From NCBI GenBank assembly GCA_905211485.1, contig CAJMAW010000003.1, positions 1 to 51,434 of the forward strand: DNA of 51,434 nucleotides, written 5' to 3'. Shown one piece after another: positions 33,132 to 41,739 of this stretch (position 1 is its first letter; each line of letters opens with the position of its first letter). The notes beneath the pieces are model-generated. The model was not told where the DNA came from, made no database searches, and saw only the letters and a list, made by a program, of their open reading frames with translations. A program made the position numbers and the translations under genes. Origin of the DNA: an uncultured Lentisphaeria bacterium (GTDB lineage Bacteria; Verrucomicrobiota; Lentisphaeria; Victivallales; UBA1829).

Positions 33132-34250
33132 ATGCAGAACAGCGGAGAGAGACACACGGGCGACGCCTATGCAGTCATCATGGCCGGAGGCCGCGGGGAA
33201 CGGTTCTGGCCGCAGAGTCGGCTCTCCCATCCGAAGCAGCTGCTTCGGCTTCTGGGGAATCTGACGCTGATTGAACTGACCGCGGAAAGGCTGCAGACGC
33301 TGTTCGACCCGTCGCGGATCATCGTGATCACCAATGACGACTATGTGGCGCCGATGCGTTCATTGATGTCGAACATTCCCGGATCGAACATCATCGGGGA
33401 ACCTGCGGGCCGCGATACGGCGCCGTGCGCGGCGCTGGCGGCGGCCTATATCCGTTCCGTGTCAAAAGAGGAGAATCCGCTGATCTGTCTTCTGCCGGCG
33501 GATCATCTCATCAACGATGTTCAGGCCTTCACGAGCGTGATACAGGATTCTCTGGATCTGGCCCGCGCGAGCGGCCGCTTCGTCACGATCGGAGTGAAAC
33601 CGACCTTCGCCAGCACGGGATACGGCTATATTGAAACAGCCGAAGCGCTGAACTATTCCTTCCGGACAAAATTCAATGAAGGCTGTTCGTTCAAGGAGAA
33701 ACCGGATGCGGAACTGGCTGAAAAGTATCTGGCATCGGGGCGCTACAAGTGGAACAGCGGGATCTTCATCATGCCGCAGGATTCGCTTCTCCGTGCATTT
33801 GAGCAGCATGCGCCGGATCTTTCGGCGTTTTACGAAGATCTTCTGGATTATTTCATGGGGGAAGGCACAAAGGGCGTGACGCTGGAGGACATTTACGGGA
33901 AAGTCCGGAAAATCTCCATTGACTACGCGATCATGGAAAAGGTGAAGAATCTTGCGGTGGCGGAATGCACGTTCGACTGGGACGATGTGGGGTCATGGAC
34001 CTCCATGCGCAATCAGATTCGTCCGGAAAGCAACAACAACGTGGTACGCGGGCTGCATCTGGGGATAGACACGAAAGACTGCATCGTGGTCGGGACGCCG
34101 AAGCACCTGATCGCCACGGTGGATATTGAAGACACAATTATTGTCCATACGGAGGATGCGACTCTGGTCTGCAACGGGAAGTCTGCGCAGCGGATCAAGG
34201 AACTGGTGCAGCTGATTGCGTCCAAACCGGAGCTGGAGTCCTTCCTTTAA
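33132..34250 (+). CDS. manC: Mannose-1-phosphate guanylyltransferase
   Basis: 372 residues. It makes GDP-mannose from mannose-1-phosphate and GTP. The nucleotide-binding signature is MAGGRGERFWPQSR (about 17-30), followed by PKQLLRL, PADHLI, GYGYIE, a FKEKPD metal/sugar-binding segment, WNSGIF and DWDDVGSW. It has the length of the single-function enzyme and no phosphomannose-isomerase domain. GDP-mannose feeds surface polysaccharides, consistent with the LPS genes elsewhere in the window. The ATG at 33132 begins two bases after the pilC stop; a TTG at 33126 overlapping pilC is the alternative, and neither has a strong ribosome binding site, which suggests translation coupled to pilC. Confidence 0.93.
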   Translation: MQNSGERHTGDAYAVIMAGGRGERFWPQSRLSHPKQLLRLLGNLTLIELTAERLQTLFDPSRIIVITNDDYVAPMRSLMSNIPGSNIIGEPAGRDTAPCAALAAAYIRSVSKEENPLICLLPADHLINDVQAFTSVIQDSLDLARASGRFVTIGVKPTFASTGYGYIETAEALNYSFRTKFNEGCSFKEKPDAELAEKYLASGRYKWNSGIFIMPQDSLLRAFEQHAPDLSAFYEDLLDYFMGEGTKGVTLEDIYGKVRKISIDYAIMEKVKNLAVAECTFDWDDVGSWTSMRNQIRPESNNNVVRGLHLGIDTKDCIVVGTPKHLIATVDIEDTIIVHTEDATLVCNGKSAQRIKELVQLIASKPELESFL

Positions 34251-34314
34251 AGATTTTTCCAAGAGCCGGCGCGCCCGGAATAACCCGACTGCATATTTTG
34301 CGACGAAACGACTT

Positions 34315-35052
34315 ATGAAACACCGTGCATCCGTTTTCCTGCTGAATATCGGCAACAGCAGAGTTCAGATGAAGAAGATTGTCGACGGGGCGGGAGGGGA
34401 ACTCCGCACGATTCCGACGGCGGAGTTTCAGGCGGATCTTGTCTTCGGTTCCGGGCTTCCTGTTGCGGCGGCGTGCGTGGTGCCGGAATGGACGGAAAGG
34501 CTCCGGGCGGAAGGGGCGTTTCTGGTGGGGAAGGACAAGAAACTGCCGTTTGACTGTTCACAGATGGATATGTCCACAGTGGGAGCGGACCGTCTGGCGA
34601 ATGCGGCGGTGCTGGCGTCCGGCCCCCTGCCCGCGCTTGCAGTGGATTTCGGGACGGCCATCAACAGTGAATATGTCGACAGCGCCGGACGTTTTCTGGG
34701 GGGCGCCATTCTGCCCGGCAGGCATCTGATCCGGCGCGCGCTGCATCTTTTTACGGGGCAGCTGCCGGAGATTCCGTTTTACGAAACTCCGGCGTTCTAT
34801 CCGGCGTCGAACACGGCCGATGCGCTGAGATGGGGGACGGATTCGCTTCTTCTTGCCGGAGTGAAAGAGCTTCTGAAAGAAGCGGGGGAGAAGTCTCCGC
34901 CCGGGGTGCCAGCGCCGTACTGCGTCGCCTGCGGAGGGGACCGTGATTTTTTTCTCCGGCTCCTTCCCGGAGTTTTTGTGAAAGGCGAAGAGGATTTTAC
35001 CCTGACCGGTGTTCAACTCATCTGGGAGCAGAATCATCATGATGAGAGTTAA
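34315..35052 (+). CDS. coaX: Type III pantothenate kinase-like protein
   Basis: 245 residues. Type III pantothenate kinases (CoaX) phosphorylate pantothenate as the first step to coenzyme A. Family marks: the opening NIGNS (11-15), GADR (90-93) with its catalytic-base aspartate D92, DFGTA (111-115) and GGAILPG. The opening motif is normally DxGNT/S, where the first aspartate binds the metal; here it is asparagine (N11). This may lower or change activity. Members are also confused with the transcription factor Baf of Bordetella. The ATG at 34315 is where homology begins. The stop overlaps the trpF start by about 14 bases. Confidence 0.82.
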   Translation: MKHRASVFLLNIGNSRVQMKKIVDGAGGELRTIPTAEFQADLVFGSGLPVAAACVVPEWTERLRAEGAFLVGKDKKLPFDCSQMDMSTVGADRLANAAVLASGPLPALAVDFGTAINSEYVDSAGRFLGGAILPGRHLIRRALHLFTGQLPEIPFYETPAFYPASNTADALRWGTDSLLLAGVKELLKEAGEKSPPGVPAPYCVACGGDRDFFLRLLPGVFVKGEEDFTLTGVQLIWEQNHHDES

Positions 35053-35722
35053 AATCTGCGGCATCAGAAACGAGGAAGACCTGAAATGCGTGGCGGACTC
35101 CGGAGCGGATGCGGCCGGATTTCTGCTGGGGCAGCTTCACAGTTCTCCGGACTTCATTCTGGCAAGCACGGCGGCGCGTCTCTGTCATGCGCTTCCGCCG
35201 TATGTGAGTCCGGTGATCGTCACTCATCTGACGGATCCGGAGGACATTCTGGATCTGGTGCTTCAGACGGGCATCACAAGCATTCAGCTGCACGGCGGCA
35301 GCACACCGGAACAGGTCATGACGCTGCGCGACATGCTGCCGCCCGGAGCCAAGCTGATTCTGGGGACACATCTGGAATCGGAAAGATCGTTCCCCGCGCT
35401 GATGGATTTCTACCGCCTTGTGGACGGGATTCTCCTGGACAGCTGCGACCCCGTTCACAACCGGGTGGGAGGAACCGGAATGACTCACGACTGGAAACTC
35501 AGCGCGAAGTTCGTTTCCATCTCCCCTGTTCCGGTCATTCTTGCCGGCGGACTGACTCCGGAAAATGTGGGGGAAGCCATCCGGACGGTGGGTCCCTACG
35601 CAGTGGATGTCAACACTGCAATGAAGCGTGAGGAAGACGGGAGTCTTTCTGCCGAAAAATGTCAGAAATTCGTAGCCGCCGCACGCAGCGCGGCGGAACT
35701 GTTCCATTCTCCAAAAAGCTAA
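35039..35722 (+). CDS. trpF: Phosphoribosylanthranilate isomerase
   Basis: 227 residues. This enzyme of tryptophan synthesis isomerises phosphoribosylanthranilate. Marks: VKICGI (Cys of the KICG motif is the general base), the LLDS aspartate (general acid), GGTGMTHDW and LAGGLTPENV (phosphate-binding loops). The final phosphate loop, usually VDVSSGVE, reads VDVNTAMKREE, and the beta-2 region lacks the usual 'SPR' wording, so the copy is divergent. No other trp gene is in the window. It overlaps coaX, with GGGAG ten bases before the ATG at 35039; a second ATG at 35042 is possible. The position between coaX and a membrane protein does not suggest a trp operon. Confidence 0.88.
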   Translation: MMRVKICGIRNEEDLKCVADSGADAAGFLLGQLHSSPDFILASTAARLCHALPPYVSPVIVTHLTDPEDILDLVLQTGITSIQLHGGSTPEQVMTLRDMLPPGAKLILGTHLESERSFPALMDFYRLVDGILLDSCDPVHNRVGGTGMTHDWKLSAKFVSISPVPVILAGGLTPENVGEAIRTVGPYAVDVNTAMKREEDGSLSAEKCQKFVAAARSAAELFHSPKS

Positions 35723-35735
35723 GGAATTTCGACTG

Positions 35736-38033
35736 ATGAAAAGCAAGCATTATATCTGCCGGGACGGAGGAAGCTGTCTGAACAGAGCCGGGATATTCCG
35801 CGCGCTCCAGACAGGGGATCTGACGCCGTTTTCGCAGGTCCGCCAGGAAGGGAGGGAAATTTTCCAGCCGCTGCACGGGACTCCGGCGGCAAAGGCGTTT
35901 CCGGTTCTTACCGTTTTTTTTGAAGAACTGGCATCCGAAATCCGGATGGCACTGTTTCTGTTCTGGTCCTCCGGACTGCTTCTGTGCATGCTTCTGGTGT
36001 ATGCGGCGATGTTCATCGGGTGCGGGATTCAGGCCGTCTCTCCGGGAGTTCTTTCCGGGGTGCTGATCCTGTTGCTTGTTTCGGGAGCGGTGCTGTGGTT
36101 TACCATTCTGATTCAATATTATCATTTCTGGAAGCTGATTCCTGGGAAGCGTCTGATCTCCCCGTTCTGGCGTTCGGCGCTGGCGCTTGTTCCGTTTCCG
36201 CCGTGGCAGATTTTCTGGAACTTTTTTGTGCTGATTGCTCCTGCCCGGCGTTTTGCCAGGAAGATGAGCCGGACGGGGGGGATTCTTCTGCGTCTGACGG
36301 CATGGGTGAACTGTCTTCTGCCCGTGGCGGGGATTCTTCTGGCATGGATCCTGGTTCTGAAGGGCGGAGGAAGAAATTTGTTTTCTCCCGGAATCGCCCT
36401 GACGGCGGCCTGCTGGATCCCGCTGCAGCTGATTCTGTATCTGACGCTTTTCACCGTACTGAGCCTGAGGGCGCGGAACGTCGCCAGGGAATATGCGGAC
36501 CGGCTCCGGCCGTTTCTGCCGGAAACGCCGCCTGTGAAGGTGAAGAAGGTCTACCGCAAGGAACTCCGCAGGCAGCAGACGGCTCTTTACAGGAACATCA
36601 TCATTCTGGTGGTGCTGATTCTGGTTCCGCCGGTCTGCGGATACGGACTTCTCTGGAACATGCGGGCCCGGGCTCTGGAGGACACTCTGGCGGAAATGCG
36701 TTCCCGTGGATTCGCTTTCTCGGCCGCGGAAACGGACTCGCTGTACGGATCTCCGAACGCAGAGGAAAAACGTCTGAGCGAGGCCTTCCTGGAAAACACC
36801 CGTCTTCTTCAGGAAGCAGGGAAGGAATCGGGACTCTCCTTTACCGGATCACTTGAGAGCCTGACTCCGGAAGTCCGGGCGGAATATCATTCCTTTTTTG
36901 AAAAGCAGAAGGATCTTCTCCATGCCATTGAGGAAATTCTTGCAGGGGGAACACCCCTTTTCTTTCCCGTCGATCATGGGAACAGTTCTCTTCTCCGCGG
37001 GACGGCTCCGGAGCAGTTTTCCGCGCTCCAGCTTCTGACAAACCTTTACGCCATGCGCGCCAGAAGCGCATTCGCCGAAGGCAGGACAGAGGAAGCCGCC
37101 CGTTTTCTCCATCTTCTCCCCCGTATCCGGGATCTTGTGAAAAACGATCCGACCCTGCTGGCACAGCTTCTCCGGAGCCGTCTGGAACTCCAGAGAATCG
37201 CCCTTCTGCAGGAACTGGCCCTTTTCGGACAGTTCGCCTCCTTCCCGGACGCGGACCTGAAACAATGGATAGGCGAATCCCTTCAGGCGGAGCAGAACCT
37301 TCGTGAAAAACTTCCGGAAGCGCTCCGCACAGAGACGGCCGCTCTCCACAGAATGATCTCCTCCTTCGCCGACCGGGAGGACAAGCCCGGCAAACCCTGG
37401 AATGCCGAAGAAGTCGCCTGCTGGCTTTACACCCGTTCGCACAAGGGCCTGGAAGACAGAGTGTTCCTTTTGAACTTCATGAAACGTTTCCAGGAAATCG
37501 CCGATCTGGATTACTCTTCCATCCGTCTCCCGGACGTTTATGCACAGTGTGCGCAGAAGCGTTACCTCTTCAGCGCTTCATTTCTGCCCGTCTATGAAAA
37601 CATCCCGGAAAAATATGCGGAAATTTACGCAAGGGAACGTGCCATGAGAATCGCTCTCGGGATGGAACTCCACCGCAGAAAATACGGACGTCTGCCGGAG
37701 TCTCTTTCCCAGCTGGTTCCGGAATTTCTTCCCGCTGTCCCGGCCGATCCGTTCCAGGGGGGGGAGATGCGTTCCTTCTCGCGTCAATTCCAGGCTCAGG
37801 AAGTCTTTCCCGCCGCCGGAGAAGAAGAAAAAGTCTTTCCTCCTTCCGCCTCCTCAAATTCCTCCGCTGCGGAGAAAGGCGGGGGAAAGACCCGCCTGGG
37901 CTTCGGCGCCTGCAGCAGCGGAATCCTCCCTCCAGAGAAGAATGCGGCAGATCAGGAGGAACCCGGAGACCAGAAACAAAAAGAAGAAGATACGGGTCGT
38001 TCCAGAATCATCCCCTTTATGATTGTACAATAA
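35736..38033 (+). CDS. Large membrane protein with GYF-like start, unknown function
   Basis: 765 residues, no recognised family over its length. The first ~45 residues (KHYICRDGGSCLNRAGIFRALQTG onward in shorter pieces: SCLNRAGIFRAL, GDLTPFSQV) resemble a GYF_2 module. Five or six membrane spans follow between about 70 and 300. A mostly helical soluble part runs from about 310 to 650. Near the end a motif 'MELHRRKYGRLPESL' then 'LVPEFLPAVPADPF' is the substrate-processing-like motif seen in pilin-like and many PVC proteins. After that motif, at an eight-G run (37757-37764), the sequence turns into a polar Lys/Glu/Ser/Pro-rich tail of about 90 residues that does not continue the motif's usual ending, so a frameshift in the G run is possible. 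It begins 13 bases after trpF. Confidence 0.6.
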   Translation: MKSKHYICRDGGSCLNRAGIFRALQTGDLTPFSQVRQEGREIFQPLHGTPAAKAFPVLTVFFEELASEIRMALFLFWSSGLLLCMLLVYAAMFIGCGIQAVSPGVLSGVLILLLVSGAVLWFTILIQYYHFWKLIPGKRLISPFWRSALALVPFPPWQIFWNFFVLIAPARRFARKMSRTGGILLRLTAWVNCLLPVAGILLAWILVLKGGGRNLFSPGIALTAACWIPLQLILYLTLFTVLSLRARNVAREYADRLRPFLPETPPVKVKKVYRKELRRQQTALYRNIIILVVLILVPPVCGYGLLWNMRARALEDTLAEMRSRGFAFSAAETDSLYGSPNAEEKRLSEAFLENTRLLQEAGKESGLSFTGSLESLTPEVRAEYHSFFEKQKDLLHAIEEILAGGTPLFFPVDHGNSSLLRGTAPEQFSALQLLTNLYAMRARSAFAEGRTEEAARFLHLLPRIRDLVKNDPTLLAQLLRSRLELQRIALLQELALFGQFASFPDADLKQWIGESLQAEQNLREKLPEALRTETAALHRMISSFADREDKPGKPWNAEEVACWLYTRSHKGLEDRVFLLNFMKRFQEIADLDYSSIRLPDVYAQCAQKRYLFSASFLPVYENIPEKYAEIYARERAMRIALGMELHRRKYGRLPESLSQLVPEFLPAVPADPFQGGEMRSFSRQFQAQEVFPAAGEEEKVFPPSASSNSSAAEKGGGKTRLGFGACSSGILPPEKNAADQEEPGDQKQKEEDTGRSRIIPFMIVQ

Positions 38034-38154
38034 CACCTGTACCCCGGGGGAAACGGCAGAACAGCCGGAGGAAAACCTTTCGGGAGTCTCTTTTTTCCCA
38101 AAAACGGGTTTCCGTTTTCTTTTTCCGTGGAGAAAAGAAAGCTCTTTCCCCTGT

Positions 38155-38430
38155 CTATGCACCCATCTTATAGAGGATTTCACAGACCAGGCGGAAAAGG
38201 CCGATGCTTGCCAGAAGAAAGGTATTGCACATCACGAATTCAAGAGGAATGCTTTTCGGGCGCTCATTTCTTTCCGCATGAATCAGAGTCCGGATCAGCA
38301 GATACAAAAAGAAGAAAAGGTTCAGGAAAGCCAGGAAAATCAGGAGGTTGATTCTAAGCGGCGATCCGCAGAGCCAGACCCCTGTAAAAAGAAGCGCATC
38401 CATCAGAATCGCAAAGGCAATCAGTTTCAT
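38155..38430 (-). CDS. Small membrane protein, unknown function
   Basis: 91 residues with three hydrophobic segments: IAFAILMDALLFTGVWLCG (4-22), LLIFLAFLNLFFFLYLLIRTL (about 29-49) and CNTFLLASIGLFRLVCEIL (about 68-86), joined by a basic loop (HAERNERPKS). It could be a small inner-membrane protein of unknown role. The composition and the charge pattern between segments look like a real protein, though no family is recognised. It is convergent with the large membrane protein ending at 38033. Confidence 0.5.
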   Translation of the reverse strand: MKLIAFAILMDALLFTGVWLCGSPLRINLLIFLAFLNLFFFLYLLIRTLIHAERNERPKSIPLEFVMCNTFLLASIGLFRLVCEILYKMGA

Positions 38431-38636
38431 TTCAGAAGAATTCCGTTGTTTTCATCCGCTCGGGATATGATTGGCGCCGGATATTGCAAAGAAGGTAATA
38501 TAATTCCTTTTCTGCGGAATAACAACGGAGTCAGGAGAAAAAAAGATTCGGGGAGGAGGAAATGGAGCGCGCAAAAAGAGAAAAGTTTTTTCTCCCGTTG
38601 TAAGATTCCGGGAAGCATACGGGTATATAGGAATAG
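38431..38636. other. Upstream part of the 38.4-39.0 kb intergenic region
   Basis: No convincing gene. A possible plus-strand -10 (TATATA, about 38625-38630) with TTGTAA 20 bases before it precedes the candidate RNA that follows; the spacing is long. Confidence 0.35.
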
Positions 38637-38813
38637 AAACAAGCTCCGGTGAGCGGAAAGCGGAAAGAGCTGTCGGCGTAGTATTCTGTGGGGACCGGAT
38701 ACACGTTAGGTAGACGGCCGATCCGCTGAAAGTTTGCTGGAGATGCCTTTCTAAAAGCCGTATATGCGCAGGCGGTCTCCCTTCCCGGACCGGCATATAC
38801 GGCTTATCTTTTT
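38637..38813 (+). ncRNA. Candidate structured RNA, unidentified
   Basis: No protein frame fits here, but the strand folds well by eye. Nested pairs: AGCGGA (38659-38664) with TCCGCT (38722-38727), GTCGGC (38672-38677) with GCCGAT (38717-38722), and an inner hairpin GTATTC (38681-38686) with GGATAC (38697-38702). A second hairpin GAAAG...CTTTC follows, then a strong terminator. The 5' end is set only by a weak -10-like TATATA before it. It does not match tmRNA, RNase P, SRP RNA or 6S RNA that I could recognise. The terminator also suits the minus-strand nitroreductase, so part of the signal could belong to that gene. Confidence 0.4.
38756..38813. terminator. Bidirectional hairpin terminator
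   Basis: AGCCGTATATG (38756-38766) pairs perfectly with CATATACGGCT (38794-38804). An inner GGTC/GACC stem lies in the 27-base loop. Plus strand: TATCTTTTT follows. Minus strand: CTTTTAG follows. It can end both the candidate RNA and the nitroreductase transcript. Confidence 0.75.
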
Positions 38814-38965
38814 CCGATTTTCTTTTTTCCTCCGACTCTGCGGAAAATCCAATCACAGAATGGAGAAGAATCCCGTTCGGGCGGCATACGGCAGAGAAGG
38901 CGTCTTGTCTGAATTTGTTTTCTCTTCTTTCCTCTTTCAGGGTGCGGGAAGGGTCTGTTCCATCT

Positions 38966-39778
38966 TCAGAAGAGAGAGCGGATCTCGAACGGGATCGGAG
39001 CGGTAGCTCTGGGATAAGAAATATCCGGCATGCCGAAAAGAAGAACCGCCCCGGGACGATATCCAGGAGGAAGTCCCAGACGTTTTCTCATTTTCCCGCT
39101 CCATCTGAAAAGATGCCAGGCAAAACCGCACCAGCAGGTCCCCAGACCGAGACTCTGCGCATACAGGTCAAAGTAGGAAAGCGCAATCAGAGGATCGCTC
39201 TCCGCGCAGGGGGCATTCCAGGGAGTCGAAGCCACAATCAGGTGCGGAGCATCACGGAAGATCAGGTCTTTTCCGTCAAGAATCTCCCGGACATGATTCC
39301 GGGATTTGGGGTAAATCACGCGGAGAATTCCGGTCTTCCAGAGAATTTTCAGACGTTTTGCAGCCTCGCCGCGAAACCAGTCCATGGCTTCACGGTCCTC
39401 CACAACGGAAAAGAACAGGCGGTGATCGTTGCAGCCCGTCGGACTCCAGTGCAGCGACTCCTTCAGTTTCGACAGAATCTCCGGAGATACATTTTCGTTC
39501 CTGAAAAAACGGATGCTTCGGCGCTGGCGGAGAAGATTCCGCATTTCAGCCCCCCCGGGAAGCGGTCCGGCAGGGACACAGTCCGAATCCTTCCTGCCGT
39601 CACAGCTCACCGCGCCTGAAGGACAGACGGCAAGGCAGTGCTGGCAATGAAGACAGCAGTCTTCCCATTCCTTCAGAAAATGCGGAAATCCGTCAGCTCC
39701 CGTCTGAAGCGTTCCCGCGACGCAATCCCTCACGCATTCTCCGCAACGGATGCACTTCGATGTGTCAATTTCCACCAT
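38966..39778 (-). CDS. Ferredoxin-nitroreductase fusion protein
   Basis: 270 residues. The N-terminus carries two [4Fe-4S] motifs: C9-C12-C15-C19 and C42-C45-C48-C52 (each CX2CX2CX3C), with the CP pair in the second. A nitroreductase/FMN-binding domain starts at about 76 (LRQRRSIRFFRNENVS, the usual RRSxR FMN-phosphate site) and includes SPTGCNDH and GLGTCWCGFAW. Such fusions transfer electrons from the clusters to FMN; the acceptor is unknown. The frame is open for 51 more codons upstream, but the ferredoxin homology begins at the ATG at 39778. It has no signal peptide, so it is cytoplasmic. A hairpin terminator lies about 160 bases beyond the stop. Confidence 0.92.
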   Translation of the reverse strand: MVEIDTSKCIRCGECVRDCVAGTLQTGADGFPHFLKEWEDCCLHCQHCLAVCPSGAVSCDGRKDSDCVPAGPLPGGAEMRNLLRQRRSIRFFRNENVSPEILSKLKESLHWSPTGCNDHRLFFSVVEDREAMDWFRGEAAKRLKILWKTGILRVIYPKSRNHVREILDGKDLIFRDAPHLIVASTPWNAPCAESDPLIALSYFDLYAQSLGLGTCWCGFAWHLFRWSGKMRKRLGLPPGYRPGAVLLFGMPDISYPRATAPIPFEIRSLF

Positions 39779-40084
39779 AATGAAGCGTATTCCATCCTTT
39801 CCTTTCTTCGCGTTCATCCGCATTCTTCTGCCGGAACGGGGCACGACAAATCCGGAAGATGTCCGATCCTCTTCTTCCTGACAGCGGGACACCCTGTGGG
39901 GGAGACTTGGCCTTCTCACCCCTGTCAGCAAAAAGTCTTTTCTTTATCCGTCCTCTTCGTCTCATCTTCCTCTCTGCCCTCCCCTGCGGACAGGGAAGCG
40001 GGAAAAAAGAAAAAAGGAGAAAGAATGGGAAAACTCCCGTACAGAATCAGAAGCACCCGATTCAAAAAAAAACGAAAAGAAAGA
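39779..40084. other. Intergenic region between nitroreductase and receiver-kinase gene
   Basis: 306 bases. A purine-rich A/G stretch (about 40000-40080) dominates the right part; no gene, clear promoter or hairpin with a T run was seen. Confidence 0.5.
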
Positions 40085-41452
40085 TCAGCTCCAGACATTG
40101 CTCCCGGAACGGATCATCTTTCCGAGAATCGCCGAAAAGCCGGCTTTTTTCTCTTTGCGCGAGGCACCCAGCAAATTCTCCAGATCAGCTACAATGTCCG
40201 CCATACTCTGATAACGCTGTTCGGGATTTTTCCGGAGCATTCTGGCCAGAATCGCGCGGACGGGGAGGGGAAGATCGGGAACCAGTTTCACAGGATCCAG
40301 CGGGCGAACCTTCTGAATGGCACTCATAATTTCGGCAACGGTTTCCCCATGGAAGGGTTTGACTCCGGTCAGAAGTTCGTAGGAGAGCACTCCCAGAGAA
40401 AAAATGTCCGACCTGCAGTCCAGATTCTGTTTTGAGTTGAACGCCTCGGGCGGCATATAGGCGGGAGACCCCAGCATTTCATGAGACATGGTCAGAGAGG
40501 AATCCGTAATGCGCGCAATGCCGAAATCGGTCAGTTTTGCAATACAGCCGGAAGTCACGAGAACATTGCCCGGCTTGATGTCACGATGCACGACTCCGGC
40601 GCAGTGGACGGCGGAAAGAGCATCCGCCGTCTGACGGATCAGATCCAGTTTCAATTCCAGCGGAGGAGTCTCCTTCTTGATGATATCGGTCAGGGGACGG
40701 CCCTCGACATACTCCATCAGGATAAACGGCACGCCCGTGCCGTCGGAAGGAAAGCCGGACCTGTAAATGCGCACGACATTCGGATGTTCAATGCGGCTCA
40801 GAATCTCAGCCTCTCTCAAAAAGCGGCTGATCCGGGCCTCTTCCGCGGCGTCATCAGCGCTTTCCCGCAGAATTTTCAAAGCGTATCTTTCCGAGCCTTT
40901 TTCCACGAGGAACACCACTCCCATCGCACCGGATCCGAGAGTGCGGACAATATGGTATCCGGGAAGCGGGGAGGCGGCGGAATGTCTCTGGAATTCGCGC
41001 GGGGCGGAAAAACGGGAGATATCGTTCAGTTTGTCCTTCTGTGTCCGGATGGCGTCGCGGACGCGGGAAAGGAGTTTTTCCATGGAAAAGGGTTTGACCA
41101 AGTAGTCAAACGCCCCGTCCTTGACGGTCGACACGGCATCGTCTATTTCCGGATTGCCCGTAATCATGATGATTTCCATGTCCGGATGATGGCGTTTGCA
41201 GTATTTTAGCAGTTCAAAACCGGAAATCCCGGGCATCCGGGCGTCCAGCAGAAGCAGACGGTAACGGTAGTCGATCAATTTTTCAAGAGCATCCCCGCTG
41301 TATTCAGACAAATCCACCGTATAGCCCTGCGAAGTCAAGACATCATAAAGCATGGTCCTGACCGCCGGATCGTCGTCAACAACAAGGATTCTGTCCCGGT
41401 CTTCCGAATTTTTCTCCGGATCCACGGGCATATTTTTGTTCTGGTCAGACAT
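40085..41452 (-). CDS. Response-regulator receiver fused to Ser/Thr kinase
   Basis: 455 residues. Receiver domain about 21-138: acidic pocket DDD (26-28), phospho-acceptor D70, T98 and K120. A linker (about 140-160) leads to a complete Hanks kinase, about 165-430: glycine loop GSGAMG (173-178), K193 in YALKIL, HRD (289-291), DFG (309-311) and GSPAYMPPE. No membrane span is visible, so it is a soluble kinase whose activity is probably controlled by phosphorylation of the receiver by a histidine kinase. It has the ordinary lysine arrangement, in contrast to the WNK-like kinase at 7058-10066. The ATG at 41452 follows GGAAGAA; ATGs further upstream in the frame lack such a site. A consensus promoter lies at 41529-41557. 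Confidence 0.93.
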   Translation of the reverse strand: MSDQNKNMPVDPEKNSEDRDRILVVDDDPAVRTMLYDVLTSQGYTVDLSEYSGDALEKLIDYRYRLLLLDARMPGISGFELLKYCKRHHPDMEIIMITGNPEIDDAVSTVKDGAFDYLVKPFSMEKLLSRVRDAIRTQKDKLNDISRFSAPREFQRHSAASPLPGYHIVRTLGSGAMGVVFLVEKGSERYALKILRESADDAAEEARISRFLREAEILSRIEHPNVVRIYRSGFPSDGTGVPFILMEYVEGRPLTDIIKKETPPLELKLDLIRQTADALSAVHCAGVVHRDIKPGNVLVTSGCIAKLTDFGIARITDSSLTMSHEMLGSPAYMPPEAFNSKQNLDCRSDIFSLGVLSYELLTGVKPFHGETVAEIMSAIQKVRPLDPVKLVPDLPLPVRAILARMLRKNPEQRYQSMADIVADLENLLGASRKEKKAGFSAILGKMIRSGSNVWS

Positions 41453-41528
41453 TTTTCTTCCGCAGACGGCGACGGCGGACTGAACGGTCGCCATGGTTCG
41501 TTTTCTCACTCCCGGTCCCAATTGATTA

Positions 41529-41557
41529 CTAATAATCTCTGCCCAGCTGGATGTCAA
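41529..41557 (-). promoter_or_regulatory. Sigma-70-type promoter of the receiver-kinase gene
   Basis: Minus strand: TTGACA (41557-41552, perfect -35), 17-base spacer, TATTAG (41534-41529). About 77 bases before the ATG at 41452. Confidence 0.65.
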
Positions 41558-41739
41558 GCGGAAAAACCTTCATTTCCCTCTCTGGCGAAAAGTTTTTTAC
41601 CGTTGATGCGCCTGGAAGACCGGGAAAAAGCCCCGGGGCCATTCTTTCCCTGTCCCGACAAAGGAAAAACAGGAAGGAAAAAATTCCCGAATCGTTTTCC
41701 CGATTCCTTTTTCCAGGGCTTCTTCTTCCCGGAACGGAA

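Noticed and set aside
37854..38183. 109-codon minus-strand frame with a hydrophobic stretch
   Set aside because: Overlaps the end of the large plus-strand gene and the small membrane-protein gene, and no RBS is visible.
38756..38804. Minus-strand GGAAG-containing hairpin taken as SRP RNA domain IV
   Set aside because: The GGTC/GACC pairing leaves a ten-base loop; the SRP GGAA tetraloop and asymmetric bulge are absent. It fits a terminator.
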